This document shows, piece after piece, positions 9,077-19,300 of a DNA stretch of 64,000 nt. Source of the DNA: Sulfitobacter sp. S223. GTDB taxonomy: Bacteria; Pseudomonadota; Alphaproteobacteria; Rhodobacterales; Rhodobacteraceae. The notes under the pieces were generated by a model, which made no database searches, was not told where the DNA came from, and worked only from the letters and a program-made list of their open reading frames with translations. Location: contig NZ_CP083560.1 of assembly GCF_025143825.1 (NCBI RefSeq), positions 2,604,001 to 2,668,000 on the forward strand, in the 5' to 3' direction. The position numbers and the translations under genes were made by a program. The first letter of the stretch is position 1. Every line of letters starts with the position of its first letter.

Positions 9077-10216
9077 ATGACGCTTCCACGCGTTATCTTT
9101 TGTAATTACCCTGAAGGACCGCGCATTTTGGAAGACCTCACATCGATCCGTCGTTCACTACAGTTGCTGAGCCTGATTGCAGTTTTCGTGACTGCATACT
9201 TCGCAAAGGATCTTGTGCTTCCAATCCTGCTCGGGATGCTTCTGGCGCTCACGCTTAGCCCTGTTGTGCGCACGTTGGGTCGCGCAGGCATTCATAGCAG
9301 CATCTCGGCGGTACTGTTGGTCGGACTTACCGGCACAGTCATTCTGATCATCATAGGTGGTTCTGCTGGCACGGTCGCCATTTGGTCCGATGAACTTCCT
9401 GTCATGGGCCGCCAGATAGAAAGCAAACTGCGCGGCGTTTCAAACACGGTCGAAACGGTGCGCCGCGCGACCGAAGAAGTCGACAAGATGAGCGCAGGCA
9501 ACGATGCTGCGCGTGAGGTTGTCGTCAAACAACCAACCTTGTTAGATAACGCGATGAGCACAGGTGTGAAGCTGGGCGGTACGATTGCCGTTACCTTGGT
9601 CCTTGCGACATTTCTGCTCGCTTCAGGCAACATGTTCTACGTCAAGTTGGTTCAATCCTTTCAGACCCTCACGGGCAAGAAGCGTGCGCTTTCGGCTGTA
9701 TACGATGTCGAACGGCGCGTATCACGGTATCTGTTCACAATCACAATTATCAACGCCTGTCTTGGACTGGCCGTTGGCAGCCTGATGTGGGTGATCGGCT
9801 TGCCTGGGGCACATATCTTCGGCATTGCTGCATTCCTGCTGAACTTCCTGCCCTACGTCGGCGGCGTTGCGGGGGCAGTCATCGCCGGTGCATATGCGCT
9901 GATTACGTTTGACTACATTGGATACGCTATGCTTGTCCCCGCCGGCTACATGGTCCTGACAACAATCGAGGGCCAGTTCATTACACCGTGGCTAGTTGGC
10001 AAGCGGTTGGAGCTTAACACCGTTGCGGTTTTCCTGACGGTCGTTGTTTGGGGCTGGCTGTGGGGGATTGCAGGTGCGCTTATCGCGGTGCCATTCCTGG
10101 TGGTCTTCAAAGTTGTGAGCGAAAACGTCGAGGCGTTAAAGATCTTCAGCAACTTCCTTGATAACGGCGGTCAGGATGCGCTTCGCAAAACCGGCGAAGA
10201 AACACGCGCCCCCTAG
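9077..10216 (+). CDS. AI-2E family (PerM-like) membrane permease
   Basis: Integral inner-membrane protein of the AI-2 exporter/PerM superfamily with about seven or eight hydrophobic segments, for example LLSLIAVFVTAYFAKDLVLP near the start. Conserved C-terminal blocks include INACLGLAVGSLMWVIGLPG, LLNFLPYVGG and EGQFITPWLVGKRLELN. The substrate cannot be told from sequence. The start is uncertain: a TTG at 9056, the ATG at 9077 and a TTG at 9128 are all possible. I use the ATG, with a weak AAGAG upstream. It is transcribed away from the nuclease operon and convergent with the TRAP genes. Confidence 0.87.
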   Translation: MTLPRVIFCNYPEGPRILEDLTSIRRSLQLLSLIAVFVTAYFAKDLVLPILLGMLLALTLSPVVRTLGRAGIHSSISAVLLVGLTGTVILIIIGGSAGTVAIWSDELPVMGRQIESKLRGVSNTVETVRRATEEVDKMSAGNDAAREVVVKQPTLLDNAMSTGVKLGGTIAVTLVLATFLLASGNMFYVKLVQSFQTLTGKKRALSAVYDVERRVSRYLFTITIINACLGLAVGSLMWVIGLPGAHIFGIAAFLLNFLPYVGGVAGAVIAGAYALITFDYIGYAMLVPAGYMVLTTIEGQFITPWLVGKRLELNTVAVFLTVVVWGWLWGIAGALIAVPFLVVFKVVSENVEALKIFSNFLDNGGQDALRKTGEETRAP

Positions 10217-10229
10217 AAGGGGACGCGTG
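10203..10229. terminator. Hairpin between convergent AI-2E and dctM genes
   Basis: An inverted repeat CACGCG...CGCGTG with an inner CCCC...GGGG pairing covers the stop codon of the AI-2E gene. On the minus strand it is followed by GTTTCTTC, which suits the end of the TRAP operon. On the plus strand no T-run follows. Confidence 0.45.
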
Positions 10230-10260
10230 CTCGGAAGTCGTTTCATGGTTCAGTCGGTGC

Positions 10261-11661
10261 CTAGCCTGCCAAGGACGGCAGCCAAAGAACGATGCCAGGG
10301 AAAGCAACCAGTAGCGCGATGGTAACCGCATCCGCCAGGAAGAACGGGGTCACCCCTTTGAACACGTCTTGAACGGTTAGGTCGTCGCGCACACCGGCAA
10401 CAACGAAACAGTTCAGACCGATGGGTGGTGTGATCAGGCAGAACTCAGCCATTTTTACCACCAATATCCCGAACCAGATCGCACACATTGGGCCAGACAT
10501 GCCAAAGGCACTATCAACAGCGGCGACATTCTCGCCTCCGTTCAGCGCCATCACTGCGGGGTAGACAACCGGCAGCGTCAGCAACAACATCCCGATGGCA
10601 TCCATGAACATCCCCAAAACGGCGTACGCCAGCAGAATGCAGATCAGGATAACAATTGGCTTCATCTCAAGTGAGGTGATCCAGCTGGCAAAAGCATCCG
10701 GCAATTCCGCAAACCCCAAGAAGCGCACATAGATCAGCACACCCCAGATAATCGTAAAGATCATTACAGTCAGCTTTGCAGTCTCAAGCAGAGCTTCTTT
10801 AAGCTGCCCCCAGCGCATGCCGCGATACAGCGCCATCAGGAAGACGATAAACGCGCCCACGGCGCCACCCTCTGTCGGGGTGCCCCACGCGTCACCGAAC
10901 GGGTTATAGACGAAGAAGATGATGATGACGACGACCGCCACGATAGGCAAAGCGGGCGGCAAGCTCTCGAACCGCTGCTTCCACGTGAAACCGGTGACCG
11001 GTGGACCTACGTTTTTCCAGATCACCGCGATCCCGATGATCAAAGCCGCATAGACGATGGCAGAAAACACGCCCGGCACGAAACCCGCCAACAGAAGCAT
11101 GCCCACGTCCTGTTCAACGATGATCGCGTAGATCACGAGGATTGCAGAGGGCGGAATAAGAGAGGCCAATGTCCCGCCAGCTGCCACGACACCAGCCGCA
11201 AACTGTTTATTATAGCCGATCTTGAGCATTTCGGGGATTGCGATACGCGCAAAGACAGCAGCCGTTGCAACGGAAGCACCAGACACGGCAGCAAAGCCGG
11301 CAGTGGCAAAGACGGTCGAAACAGCCAGCCCCCCCGGCACCCATGCAAACCAGCGCTTGCACGCTTCAAACAGCGCGGTGGTCAGCTTGGCGTAATAGGC
11401 CAGATAGCCGATCATGATAAACACTGGGATCAGGCTAAGCACCTGGGCGCTGACCTTGGAGTGTGGCGTCAGGCCGGCGATCTTGGTGCTGATCTCTACC
11501 GCTTTCCAAAACCGGTCCGGATCATAATCAAACCCGTTCCAGCGCAGCCAGACCAACCCAACATAGCCCGCGAGGCCCGCAGCAAACGCCACGCGCATGC
11601 CCAGCACAACCATGCCCAACATCCCGATTGAGACGTAGATGCCAATTTCAATAGGTTCCAT
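10261..11661 (-). CDS. TRAP transporter large permease (DctM family)
   Basis: Twelve-helix permease of a tripartite ATP-independent periplasmic transporter, driving sodium- or proton-coupled uptake of an organic acid captured by the binding protein. The 466-residue product has the DctM signature features: ATAGFAAVSGASVATAAVFARIAIPEM, GGTLASLIPPSAILVIYAIIVEQ and the terminal ITPPIGLNCFVV block. Its start shares one base with the stop of the small permease gene. The length is at the long end of the family because of an insertion around residues 40-75. Confidence 0.93.
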   Translation of the reverse strand: MEPIEIGIYVSIGMLGMVVLGMRVAFAAGLAGYVGLVWLRWNGFDYDPDRFWKAVEISTKIAGLTPHSKVSAQVLSLIPVFIMIGYLAYYAKLTTALFEACKRWFAWVPGGLAVSTVFATAGFAAVSGASVATAAVFARIAIPEMLKIGYNKQFAAGVVAAGGTLASLIPPSAILVIYAIIVEQDVGMLLLAGFVPGVFSAIVYAALIIGIAVIWKNVGPPVTGFTWKQRFESLPPALPIVAVVVIIIFFVYNPFGDAWGTPTEGGAVGAFIVFLMALYRGMRWGQLKEALLETAKLTVMIFTIIWGVLIYVRFLGFAELPDAFASWITSLEMKPIVILICILLAYAVLGMFMDAIGMLLLTLPVVYPAVMALNGGENVAAVDSAFGMSGPMCAIWFGILVVKMAEFCLITPPIGLNCFVVAGVRDDLTVQDVFKGVTPFFLADAVTIALLVAFPGIVLWLPSLAG

Positions 11662-12290
11662 CAGTCAGCCCCTTCGAGAATTTTCGCTTCGGCCATGGCC
11701 TGTTGTTCAACCGTCAACGAGAGCGGCACAGCGACCGGATTTTCCAACCCCAGCACCAGAGCACGCCCATAGCCCCATGCCTGCAGCAGTAACCGCAGCG
11801 TCAGCACCGCAAAGGCAATCGGCACGACCAGTTTGCTCGGCCAAATCGGCAGGCTCACATCGATCGAGCTGTCACGAGAACACCACGGACGGGCGCAATC
11901 AAACGAGCGGTCGAAATGTTCCCATGCGCCGTAGGTTAGGCCGACAATCAGCAAAAGCATCAACAAGACCGAGATCAGCTCAAACAGCCACAAGACGCGG
12001 CCCTTGAGCGCATTTACCAGAATATCCATGCGGATATGCGTACCGTCACGCGCAACATAGGAAACGCCCATGATCGCAATGATCGGCATCGCCGCCTCGA
12101 TATAATCGACGTAGCCCATCAACGGACTTCCAAAGAATTTCCGCGCGGTCACCGAATAGGCTGCCAGAAACATCAATGAGAAAATCGCAAGTCCGCTCAG
12201 CAGCGCACAAAAGCGCTCCACCGGTAGCAACATGCGGTCGAGTTTGCTTAGTAAGCTGGAATCTTCCAGCACCGCAGCTGAACCTGCCAT
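11661..12290 (-). CDS. TRAP transporter small permease (DctQ family)
   Basis: Four-helix DctQ subunit, 209 residues, that binds DctM and forms the transport unit. The hydrophobic segments, the FFGSPLMGYVDYIEA-like region and the DGTHIRMDILV block are characteristic. I placed the start at 12290 (MAGSAAVLEDSS) because an AGGGGGGTGA sequence lies at ribosome-binding distance. An ATG 21 bases upstream has none. It lies between dctP and dctM. Confidence 0.9.
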   Translation of the reverse strand: MAGSAAVLEDSSLLSKLDRMLLPVERFCALLSGLAIFSLMFLAAYSVTARKFFGSPLMGYVDYIEAAMPIIAIMGVSYVARDGTHIRMDILVNALKGRVLWLFELISVLLMLLLIVGLTYGAWEHFDRSFDCARPWCSRDSSIDVSLPIWPSKLVVPIAFAVLTLRLLLQAWGYGRALVLGLENPVAVPLSLTVEQQAMAEAKILEGAD

Positions 12291-12316
12291 GGGCTCACCC
12301 CCCTTATTCAATTACG

Positions 12317-12357
12317 GAAAAAGGCTGCGCATCCCAACATGCAGGGACGCGCAGCCT
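12317..12357 (-). terminator. Terminator-like hairpin between dctP and dctQ
   Basis: On the minus strand a 14-base-pair stem (AGGCTGCGCGTCCC pairing with GGGATGCGCAGCCT, one G-U pair) with an 8-base loop is followed by TTTTT. It stands directly after the dctP stop and before the dctQ ribosome-binding site. It probably ends most transcripts after the binding-protein gene and lets a fraction continue, or protects the dctP message. Confidence 0.75.
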
Positions 12358-12399
12358 ATGTGTCTGAGGTCAGAGGCGCATGTCGCCCCCGCCCACCGA

Positions 12400-13416
12400 T
12401 TAGCTACCGCTTTTCGCGTCAGCGAGTGTCTTCACAACCAGATCATACAGTTCCTGACCCGGGATGCCCTGCGCTTCCATGTCTGCGATCCATTTGTCAC
12501 GGATCGGATCGGCCGCTTTTGTGCGGAACTCGGCAATGACTTCGGGCGCGATTTCAACTTTGGTCACGCCTTTTTCTTCCAGAACCGTATCCCAACGCTT
12601 CAACAGCTCACCGTAGTTGGCAAGGTAGTGATCAAGCGCTTCGTCAACAGACGAATCCAGCGCCTCGCGCTCGGCGTCAGACAGGCTTTCGTAGGCGTCT
12701 ATGTTGACGACCACTGGGCAGTTCACGGTGCCGGGGTTCAGGTTCGCTGTCCACCAGTCGGCTTCGTTGATTGTGCCAAAGCTCAGGTGGGCGTGCTGGG
12801 CGAATGCCACCGTATCAACAACACCGGATTCCATCGCCTGAAATGCCTCCGAGGATGTCACGGAGGTAGGCACAGCACCAACTGCGGCGAATGCATCACC
12901 GATACCGCCAGTTGCACGCACGCGCATGCCTTCGAAATCAGCCAAAGTGCTGCGCGGCTCGCCTGTGCCGACAAGGTTGTACTGTGGCATAGGTGAGGTC
13001 ATCAAAAGCTTTGCGTTCCACTGCGCCATTTCTTCGGCGGCGGCTGGATGGGCGTAAACAGCTTTGGAAACGGCCAGTTCCTGATCAAGGTTCTCGACGC
13101 CGAGGAACGGCAGTTCAAGAACAGTCACAACACGGTTTTTATCACGGTGGTAGCCAGCACAGAACTGCGCCATCTCGAAGGCACCGATAGAGATACCGTC
13201 AAGGTTTTCACGGTTCTTGGACAGACCGCCATAGCTGACGTTCATGGTGAATTCGCCATTGGTTTTCTCGGATACCAGCTCGGCCAGCTTTTCAACATGC
13301 TCTGTAAACGCGCGGCGCTTACCCCAAACAGATACGTTCCATTCGGTGGCTGCAGCTTGTGAAACAAAAGCAAAGCTCAGGGCGCAGACTGCTGCGCCGC
13401 TCAAAAATTTATTCAT
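12400..13416 (-). CDS. TRAP transporter substrate-binding protein (DctP family)
   Basis: Periplasmic binding subunit of the TRAP system, 338 residues with signal peptide MNKFLSGAAVCALSFAFVSQ and cleavage near AAA. The mature part shows the DctP fold: AEWNVSVWGKRRAFTEHVEKLAELV, LADFEGMRVRATGG (with the conserved substrate-contacting arginine region), PTSVTSSEAFQAMESGVVD. I chose the ATG at 13416 because GGGAGA precedes it and the signal peptide begins there. The frame is open 282 bases further upstream. It heads the operon dctP-Q-M. The substrate is not deducible. Confidence 0.92.
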   Translation of the reverse strand: MNKFLSGAAVCALSFAFVSQAAATEWNVSVWGKRRAFTEHVEKLAELVSEKTNGEFTMNVSYGGLSKNRENLDGISIGAFEMAQFCAGYHRDKNRVVTVLELPFLGVENLDQELAVSKAVYAHPAAAEEMAQWNAKLLMTSPMPQYNLVGTGEPRSTLADFEGMRVRATGGIGDAFAAVGAVPTSVTSSEAFQAMESGVVDTVAFAQHAHLSFGTINEADWWTANLNPGTVNCPVVVNIDAYESLSDAEREALDSSVDEALDHYLANYGELLKRWDTVLEEKGVTKVEIAPEVIAEFRTKAADPIRDKWIADMEAQGIPGQELYDLVVKTLADAKSGS

Positions 13417-13696
13417 TGGAGTCTCCCGTTGATGCGCACCTTGTTTGGCGCACTTGGGCAGCAAGTTAGCGGCAAGCTCCCCCACTGCCAAGCCCTTGTT
13501 TCGCCGCAACTGCCCAAAGAGATGCCCCGCCAATTTACAGACTTTACCAAATTCCGGAAATTTCTTTACACAAACGCCACCCCACCCCGCCCTTGAATGT
13601 TCCCTTACCCCCCTCCAACCCCTAAGCTGCGCACAAACACCGGCAAGATTGCGCAGAATAAAAGACGCAAGCTGCCCCTCTGGAGGAGACCTTTCC

Positions 13697-15649
13697 ATGT
13701 CGCAAACTGCAAAAACTTACCCGCCTCATGCCGATCTAGCTGCATCCGCCCATGTGGATGCGGCAAAATATGATGAGATGTACGCTGCCTCAATGTCCGA
13801 TCCCGACGGGTTCTGGAAAGAGCAAGCAAGCCGCGTAGACTGGATGAAGCCGTTCACGCAGGTGCAGGATGTGGATTTCACGCTTGGCTCGGTCAAGATC
13901 AACTGGTTCGCCGATGGACAGCTGAACGTCGCTGCAAACTGCATCGACCGCCATCTCGAGACACGGGGCGATCAGACCGCCATCATCTGGGAGCCGGACA
14001 GCCCCGAAGAAGAAGCCCAACACATCACCTATAAAGACCTGCACGCTGGCACCTGCAAAATGGCCAACATCCTCAAGGATCTGGGCGTGAAGCGCGGTGA
14101 CCGTGTCATCATCTATCTGCCCATGATCCCCGAGGCCGCCTATGCCATGCTCGCATGTGCACGGATCGGCGCGATCCATTCGATCGTTTTCGCAGGCTTC
14201 TCTCCCGATGCTTTGGCCGCGCGCGTAAACGGCTGCGACGCAAAGGTTGTGATCACCGCAGACCATGCCCCGCGCGGTGGCCGTGCGACAGCTCTTAAAA
14301 CCAATGCCGATCAGGCGCTGCTGCATTGCAAGGACTCCGTTAAATGCCTTGTGGTTAAACGCACCGGTGGTCAAACAACGTGGCAAGAAGGCCGCGACTA
14401 CGACTATAATGCGCTGGCAGCCGAAGCGTCCGATACCTGCGCACCAGAGGCAATGGACGCCGAAGATCCGTTGTTCATCCTCTACACTTCCGGCTCGACC
14501 GGTCAGCCGAAGGGTGTCGTGCACACCACGGGTGGCTATCTTGTCTATGCTGCGATGACCCATGAGATTACCTTTGACTACAAAGAGGGCGACATCTTCT
14601 GGTGTACCGCTGATGTGGGCTGGGTGACCGGCCACAGCTATATCGTTTACGGTCCGCTGGCGAATGGCGCGACCACCGTGATGTTTGAAGGTGTACCAAC
14701 CTACCCCGACGCCAGCCGTTTCTGGCAGGTCTGCGAGAAGCACAGCGTCAACCAGTTCTACACCGCGCCCACGGCGATCCGCGCGTTGATGGGTCAGGGT
14801 GATGATTTCGTTAAAGGTGCCGATCTGAGCAGCCTGCGCATTCTTGGCACCGTGGGAGAGCCGATTAACCCGGAGGCGTGGAACTGGTACAATGATGTCG
14901 TCGGTGGCGGACGGTGCCCTATCGTTGACACGTGGTGGCAGACCGAAACCGGTGGCCACCTGATGACGCCCCTACCTGGCGCACACGCAACCAAGCCCGG
15001 CTCGGCCATGAAACCGTTTTTCGGGATCAAGCCGATTGTTCTTGAACCCACAACGGCCGAGGAATTGACAGGCAACCCCGTAGAGGGCGTTCTGTGCATC
15101 GCCAGCAGCTGGCCCGGTCAGATGCGCACGGTCTGGGGCGATCATGACCGTTTCGAGAAAACCTATTTCTCCGACTACCCCGGCTATTATTTCACCGGTG
15201 ACGGCTGCAAGCGCGATGAAGATGGCGATTACTGGATCACCGGTCGTGTGGATGATGTGATCAACGTATCGGGCCACCGCATGGGCACGGCAGAGGTTGA
15301 ATCCGCCCTGGTTGCCCACGCCAAAGTGGCAGAGGCCGCAGTGGTCGGCTATCCGCACAAGATCAAAGGTCAGGGCATCTATTGCTATGTCACGCTTATG
15401 GGCGGCGAAGAGCCATCAGATGAGCTGCGCCTTGAGCTGCGCAACTGGGTTCGCACCGAAATTGGGCCCATCGCCTCTCCCGATTTGATTCAGTGGGCAC
15501 CTGGACTGCCAAAAACACGTTCAGGCAAGATCATGCGCCGCATCCTGCGCAAGATTGCCGAGAATGATCATGCCACTTTGGGCGATACCTCGACGCTGGC
15601 AGATCCGTCAGTGGTCGATGATCTGATCGAGAACCGCATGAATAAGTGA
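13697..15649 (+). CDS. acs: Acetyl-CoA synthetase (AMP-forming)
   Basis: Activates acetate to acetyl-CoA through acetyl-AMP. The 650-residue product matches Acs in length. It shows the adenylate-forming signature [20 protein letters not shown], the acetate-pocket region [47 protein letters not shown] and the C-terminal [11 protein letters not shown], whose lysine is the usual acetylation control site. The start at 13697 follows TGGAGGAGA. The long gap to dctP holds both promoters but no site I can define. A clear terminator follows the gene. Confidence 0.97.
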   Translation: MSQTAKTYPPHADLAASAHVDAAKYDEMYAASMSDPDGFWKEQASRVDWMKPFTQVQDVDFTLGSVKINWFADGQLNVAANCIDRHLETRGDQTAIIWEPDSPEEEAQHITYKDLHAGTCKMANILKDLGVKRGDRVIIYLPMIPEAAYAMLACARIGAIHSIVFAGFSPDALAARVNGCDAKVVITADHAPRGGRATALKTNADQALLHCKDSVKCLVVKRTGGQTTWQEGRDYDYNALAAEASDTCAPEAMDAEDPLFILYTSGSTGQPKGVVHTTGGYLVYAAMTHEITFDYKEGDIFWCTADVGWVTGHSYIVYGPLANGATTVMFEGVPTYPDASRFWQVCEKHSVNQFYTAPTAIRALMGQGDDFVKGADLSSLRILGTVGEPINPEAWNWYNDVVGGGRCPIVDTWWQTETGGHLMTPLPGAHATKPGSAMKPFFGIKPIVLEPTTAEELTGNPVEGVLCIASSWPGQMRTVWGDHDRFEKTYFSDYPGYYFTGDGCKRDEDGDYWITGRVDDVINVSGHRMGTAEVESALVAHAKVAEAAVVGYPHKIKGQGIYCYVTLMGGEEPSDELRLELRNWVRTEIGPIASPDLIQWAPGLPKTRSGKIMRRILRKIAENDHATLGDTSTLADPSVVDDLIENRMNK

Positions 15650-15668
15650 GCCCTTGCTCATTGAGTAT

Positions 15669-15697
15669 CAAAAGGCGTCCCTCGGGGCGCCTTTTTT
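15669..15697 (+). terminator. Intrinsic terminator of acs
   Basis: AAAAGGCG-TCC pairs with GGG-CGCCTTTT around a CTCG loop (one T-G pair), then runs into TTTTTT. It begins about 20 bases after the acs stop codon. Confidence 0.9.
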
Positions 15698-15868
15698 CCA
15701 TTCCGCCCCAAGTCAGGGCGAACGATAGCATGTCCCTTTTCTTTGACAGAACCACGCTATGTTACGCGATGAGAACGTAGCCGGTGCATCACACGACCTT
15801 GCTGCCTATGTCTGCACACTAGACAATCAGTAGCGACCGTGGCACCGCTCGCCCGAATGGAGAAGAAT

Positions 15869-16369
15869 ATGAAAAGCTTTGTGCCAGACCCTGCCCGCAC
15901 CACAGACCTGCGCCGTGCGTTGGGGCAATTTGGCACGGGTGTGGCCCTAATTACGGCACAAACAGATGCTGGTCCATTAGGGATGACAGCCAATTCGTTT
16001 TCATCGGTATCGCTTGATCCGCCTCTGGTGCTGTGGTCGGCGGCGCGGTCTTCCAAACGGCACGATCCTTTTGTCGCAGCATCGGCCTTTTGCATCCACG
16101 TCCTAAGCGCCGAACAGATGTCATTGGCCCAGCACTTTGCGTCCCAAGGCCATGATTTTGATCCCTATCCATGGGATGCAGGCCCAAACGGCGCTCCAAC
16201 CTTGCACGGGTGCCTGGCCACCTTCCATTGCGACACTTACGCTGTGCACGCGGCGGGCGATCATTCCATCATCCTTGGCCAGATCACAGCTGCTGCGGTC
16301 CAGCCTGACGAACGCGATGGGCTGCTGTTCAAGCGTGGCCGCTTTGGCCGTTTCACACCGGATCAATAA
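15869..16369 (+). CDS. Flavin reductase family protein (FMN-binding)
   Basis: A 166-residue flavin reductase-like split-barrel protein, the family that supplies reduced FMN to two-component monooxygenases. Conserved elements are LRRALGQFGTGVALITA, GMTANSFSSVSLDPPLVL with the flavin-contacting TANSF motif, FCIHVLS and the C-terminal LLFKRGRFGRF. The start at 15869 has GGAG seven bases upstream; ATGs or GTGs further up are less good. The partner oxygenase is not adjacent. Its last seven bases overlap the end of the convergent tamB. Confidence 0.88.
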   Translation: MKSFVPDPARTTDLRRALGQFGTGVALITAQTDAGPLGMTANSFSSVSLDPPLVLWSAARSSKRHDPFVAASAFCIHVLSAEQMSLAQHFASQGHDFDPYPWDAGPNGAPTLHGCLATFHCDTYAVHAAGDHSIILGQITAAAVQPDERDGLLFKRGRFGRFTPDQ

Positions 16370-19300
16370 TCCTTTTCAAAGAACAGGCCGATAGATGAAT
16401 CGCCGTCGGAACCCAGCGTAGCCTTCCCTATAAGGCTGTCTGTAATGTCGATGTTCAAGGATACTTCACCCGTTCCGTCAGAGGCTGCCGTGACGTCCGT
16501 GTAGACGTTGTCACTGATGTATTTGCCCACACGAAGCGCCGTCTCTCCGCTGTCGGTTGTGGTTACATCCAGATCGTCCAGACCAAATCGGTCCCGCAGA
16601 TTGCCGACCACACCGGTGCCGCCCCGGCCTGCCAGTGTCGCCACTGCATTGGCCAGTTGTAGCGCCTGAAAAGCAGAAATCTCTGACAGGTTGCGCCCGA
16701 ACAAAAGCTGAGCAAGGACTTCGTCTTGGGGGCCGGCGGGCGAACTTTCAAAGCTCACCACAGGCGCATCGGCAGGGCCTTCAACAATGATGCTGGCGGT
16801 GCCTGCTTCGGTCGAAGTAGTGGAGACGAAGCGGATGTAGGGAATGAAGTCACCCTGAAACTCTGCCGACCCTTCCTCTAGGTCAAAGCGTTTGCCCAAG
16901 ATGTCCAGACGGCCGCGCTCAAGCTCGAACCGGCCTGCGGAAATGATATTATTGGTGTCGCCAGTGATTTGGAGGTTCCCGCCAAGCTCTGCATCAAGGC
17001 CGCGACCGCGCACAAAAATGCGACCCGGGGCGTTTACGGAGATATTGAGCCCCAGACCTGGACCGGACGATCCTTGCTGCACCGGATCACTCGCTGCGCC
17101 CTCTTCAAGAAGGCCCGCGCGGCGGCGCGTCGCAAGGTTGTCCGTTGGCGCGCCAACATGCGTAATTGGCGGGATATCCCCGATGCTTGTCAGGCCAGTG
17201 GCCGGCACGGTTACGTTGGTCTCTCCGATGGTGATATCACCGCTCAGACCTGCGCCCCCTGAAAGCAGGCCGGACAAACGCAACGCCCCGCTGATCGAAG
17301 TGCGGTAGAGCCGTGGGTCAATCAAAACAACATCGTCCAGACTAATATCAAGATCGGCAGGCAATCCGCCGTCCAGCCCGACACCGCCATTTATCGCAAG
17401 GCGTCCGCCTGATGTCGCATTTGCAGTGACATCCAGCGCTGCGCGACTATCCGCGATTTGGACATTCGCATTGATCCCTTCCAGCGCCACACGCAAATTG
17501 GGGGCTGTCAGCGTTGCACCAGCTGTCTTAATGGTACCACTTAACGCCCCAAGACCTGCTGGCCCATTGAGTGCCAGATCAAACCGCGCCTGCCCTTGCA
17601 GGTTACGCGGGGCAATGAATGGTCCGGCAAGGCCCAATGGCGCATTGCCGTTGATTGCGATATCAAGCTGTCCGTTATTGCCAACCAAGCCAGCCACCGT
17701 CGCTCGGGTTCCCGCAGGACCACTGGCGGACGTATCGATCTGCCAACCCTGCCCTGTCTTTGCTGCGTTGCCATTCACGCTAAGCGGGCCGTTCAGCTTT
17801 GGTACAATCGCCGCCAGATTTGGCACTGCTACGTTGAAATTCACACGCGCATCGGGGCCAGTGACAACGCCGTCTACTGACGCACGACTGCGATAGGGAC
17901 CAGTCGCGTTGGTATCTACCGCCAGGCCGTTGGCCGTCTGGCGCAGCGTACCCGTAGCCGCAAGAGGGCCATCTACGCCGGGAACCAAAGGCGCCACATT
18001 TGGCACCCGCACATCAAAATCAAGAGACATGTCTGGCCCTGTGGCCAGCCCCTCGACCAGCGCGCGCGCGCCGTATGGGCCGCTGGCAGATGTGTCGATG
18101 AAAAAGCCCTGATCGGTTTGGCGCAGCTGCCCCGTGGCACGCAATGGACCGTTCACCTGTGGCACCAACGGCTGCACATTGGGGACGGAAAGATCAAACT
18201 CTACATCAAGCGCTGGTGTCAGCGCCCCATTCACAGTCACGTTCGCGTTGTATGGACCAGAGGCGTCTGTTTCGATCACAAATCCGCTGTCAGTCTGGCG
18301 CAGGCGCCCTGTCGCCTTGAGCGGGCCGTTCACTTGTGGCGCCACAGCCGAAACCTCGGGCATGGCCACATCGAAACCGATGTTGAGCGACGGCGTGACC
18401 AACCCATTGATCCGTGCGGTTGCATCATAGGGACCGGAAGCATCCGTTTGCAGCAACCACCCCTCGGGCGTCTGGCGCAAGGTACCGTCAGCGTTCAACC
18501 CGCCTTCTACAGCCGCAACGAAGCGGGACAAGTCAGGTACTTTGGCCGTAAAATCCAGCGCTGCGTCAGGTCCCGTCGCCAGCCCATCCACCGTGATTGC
18601 CGCCTCATAAGGTCCGTCAGCATTTACATCAACAACCCAACCAGCGCCGTTTTCAACCGCATTAGCCTTCAACGTTACGCGGCCTTCGTATTGCGGTAGC
18701 ACGGTCGCGATATCGCGCAGAATGACATCTGCGTCCACACGGCTCGATGCCGAAGAAAGCTCGGCCGCGCCGGTAAAGAGCATCGCTGCGTTGTTCAGCT
18801 CAACCCCGCGCAGGAAGGTGCCGTTGACGTTGCGAACAGCTGTCATTTGCACATCTGTCCGACCTTCGAGCAGCGCATCCGCCTGCGCAATGCCCGTCTT
18901 GATATCATCAGCCGTGCCCATCGCCTGCAAATCGAATTCGCCGCTCAGCGGCGTCACGCTCCCTTTCAGCGCCAAGGATGTAGCGCCATCCAGCTCGCGT
19001 CCTGCAAGAGCTGAAAAACGGCTAAGATCGGTTGCCGCCAGCTTTGCATCCAACTCTGTCTCAAGGCCCTCTCCCAGACCATTGAAGGCGATATTCCCTG
19101 TGAGGTTGTAATCGCTGCCCTCCAGATCAAGGTTGGTGATCCGAAAAGGCTGGCCTTCGGTATAGGAAATATCATTCGTGCCTTTGATGGTCTGGCCAAG
19201 AGCCTCGGCCAAGGCCGCATCAACCAAAGCAACGCCTTGCGCGGCGTATTGCATGGAGCCAGTCAACTGACCAACATTGCCCAGCGCGCCCGTCAACGTC

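Noticed and set aside
13445..13696. N-terminal extension of acs in the open frame
   Set aside because: The extra 84 residues are unlike Acs, and the ATG at 13697 has a strong ribosome-binding site.
17650..18690. Evenly spaced repeats resembling a repeat array
   Set aside because: Period of 177 bases, fully coding, degenerate at DNA level and in frame in tamB; not CRISPR.
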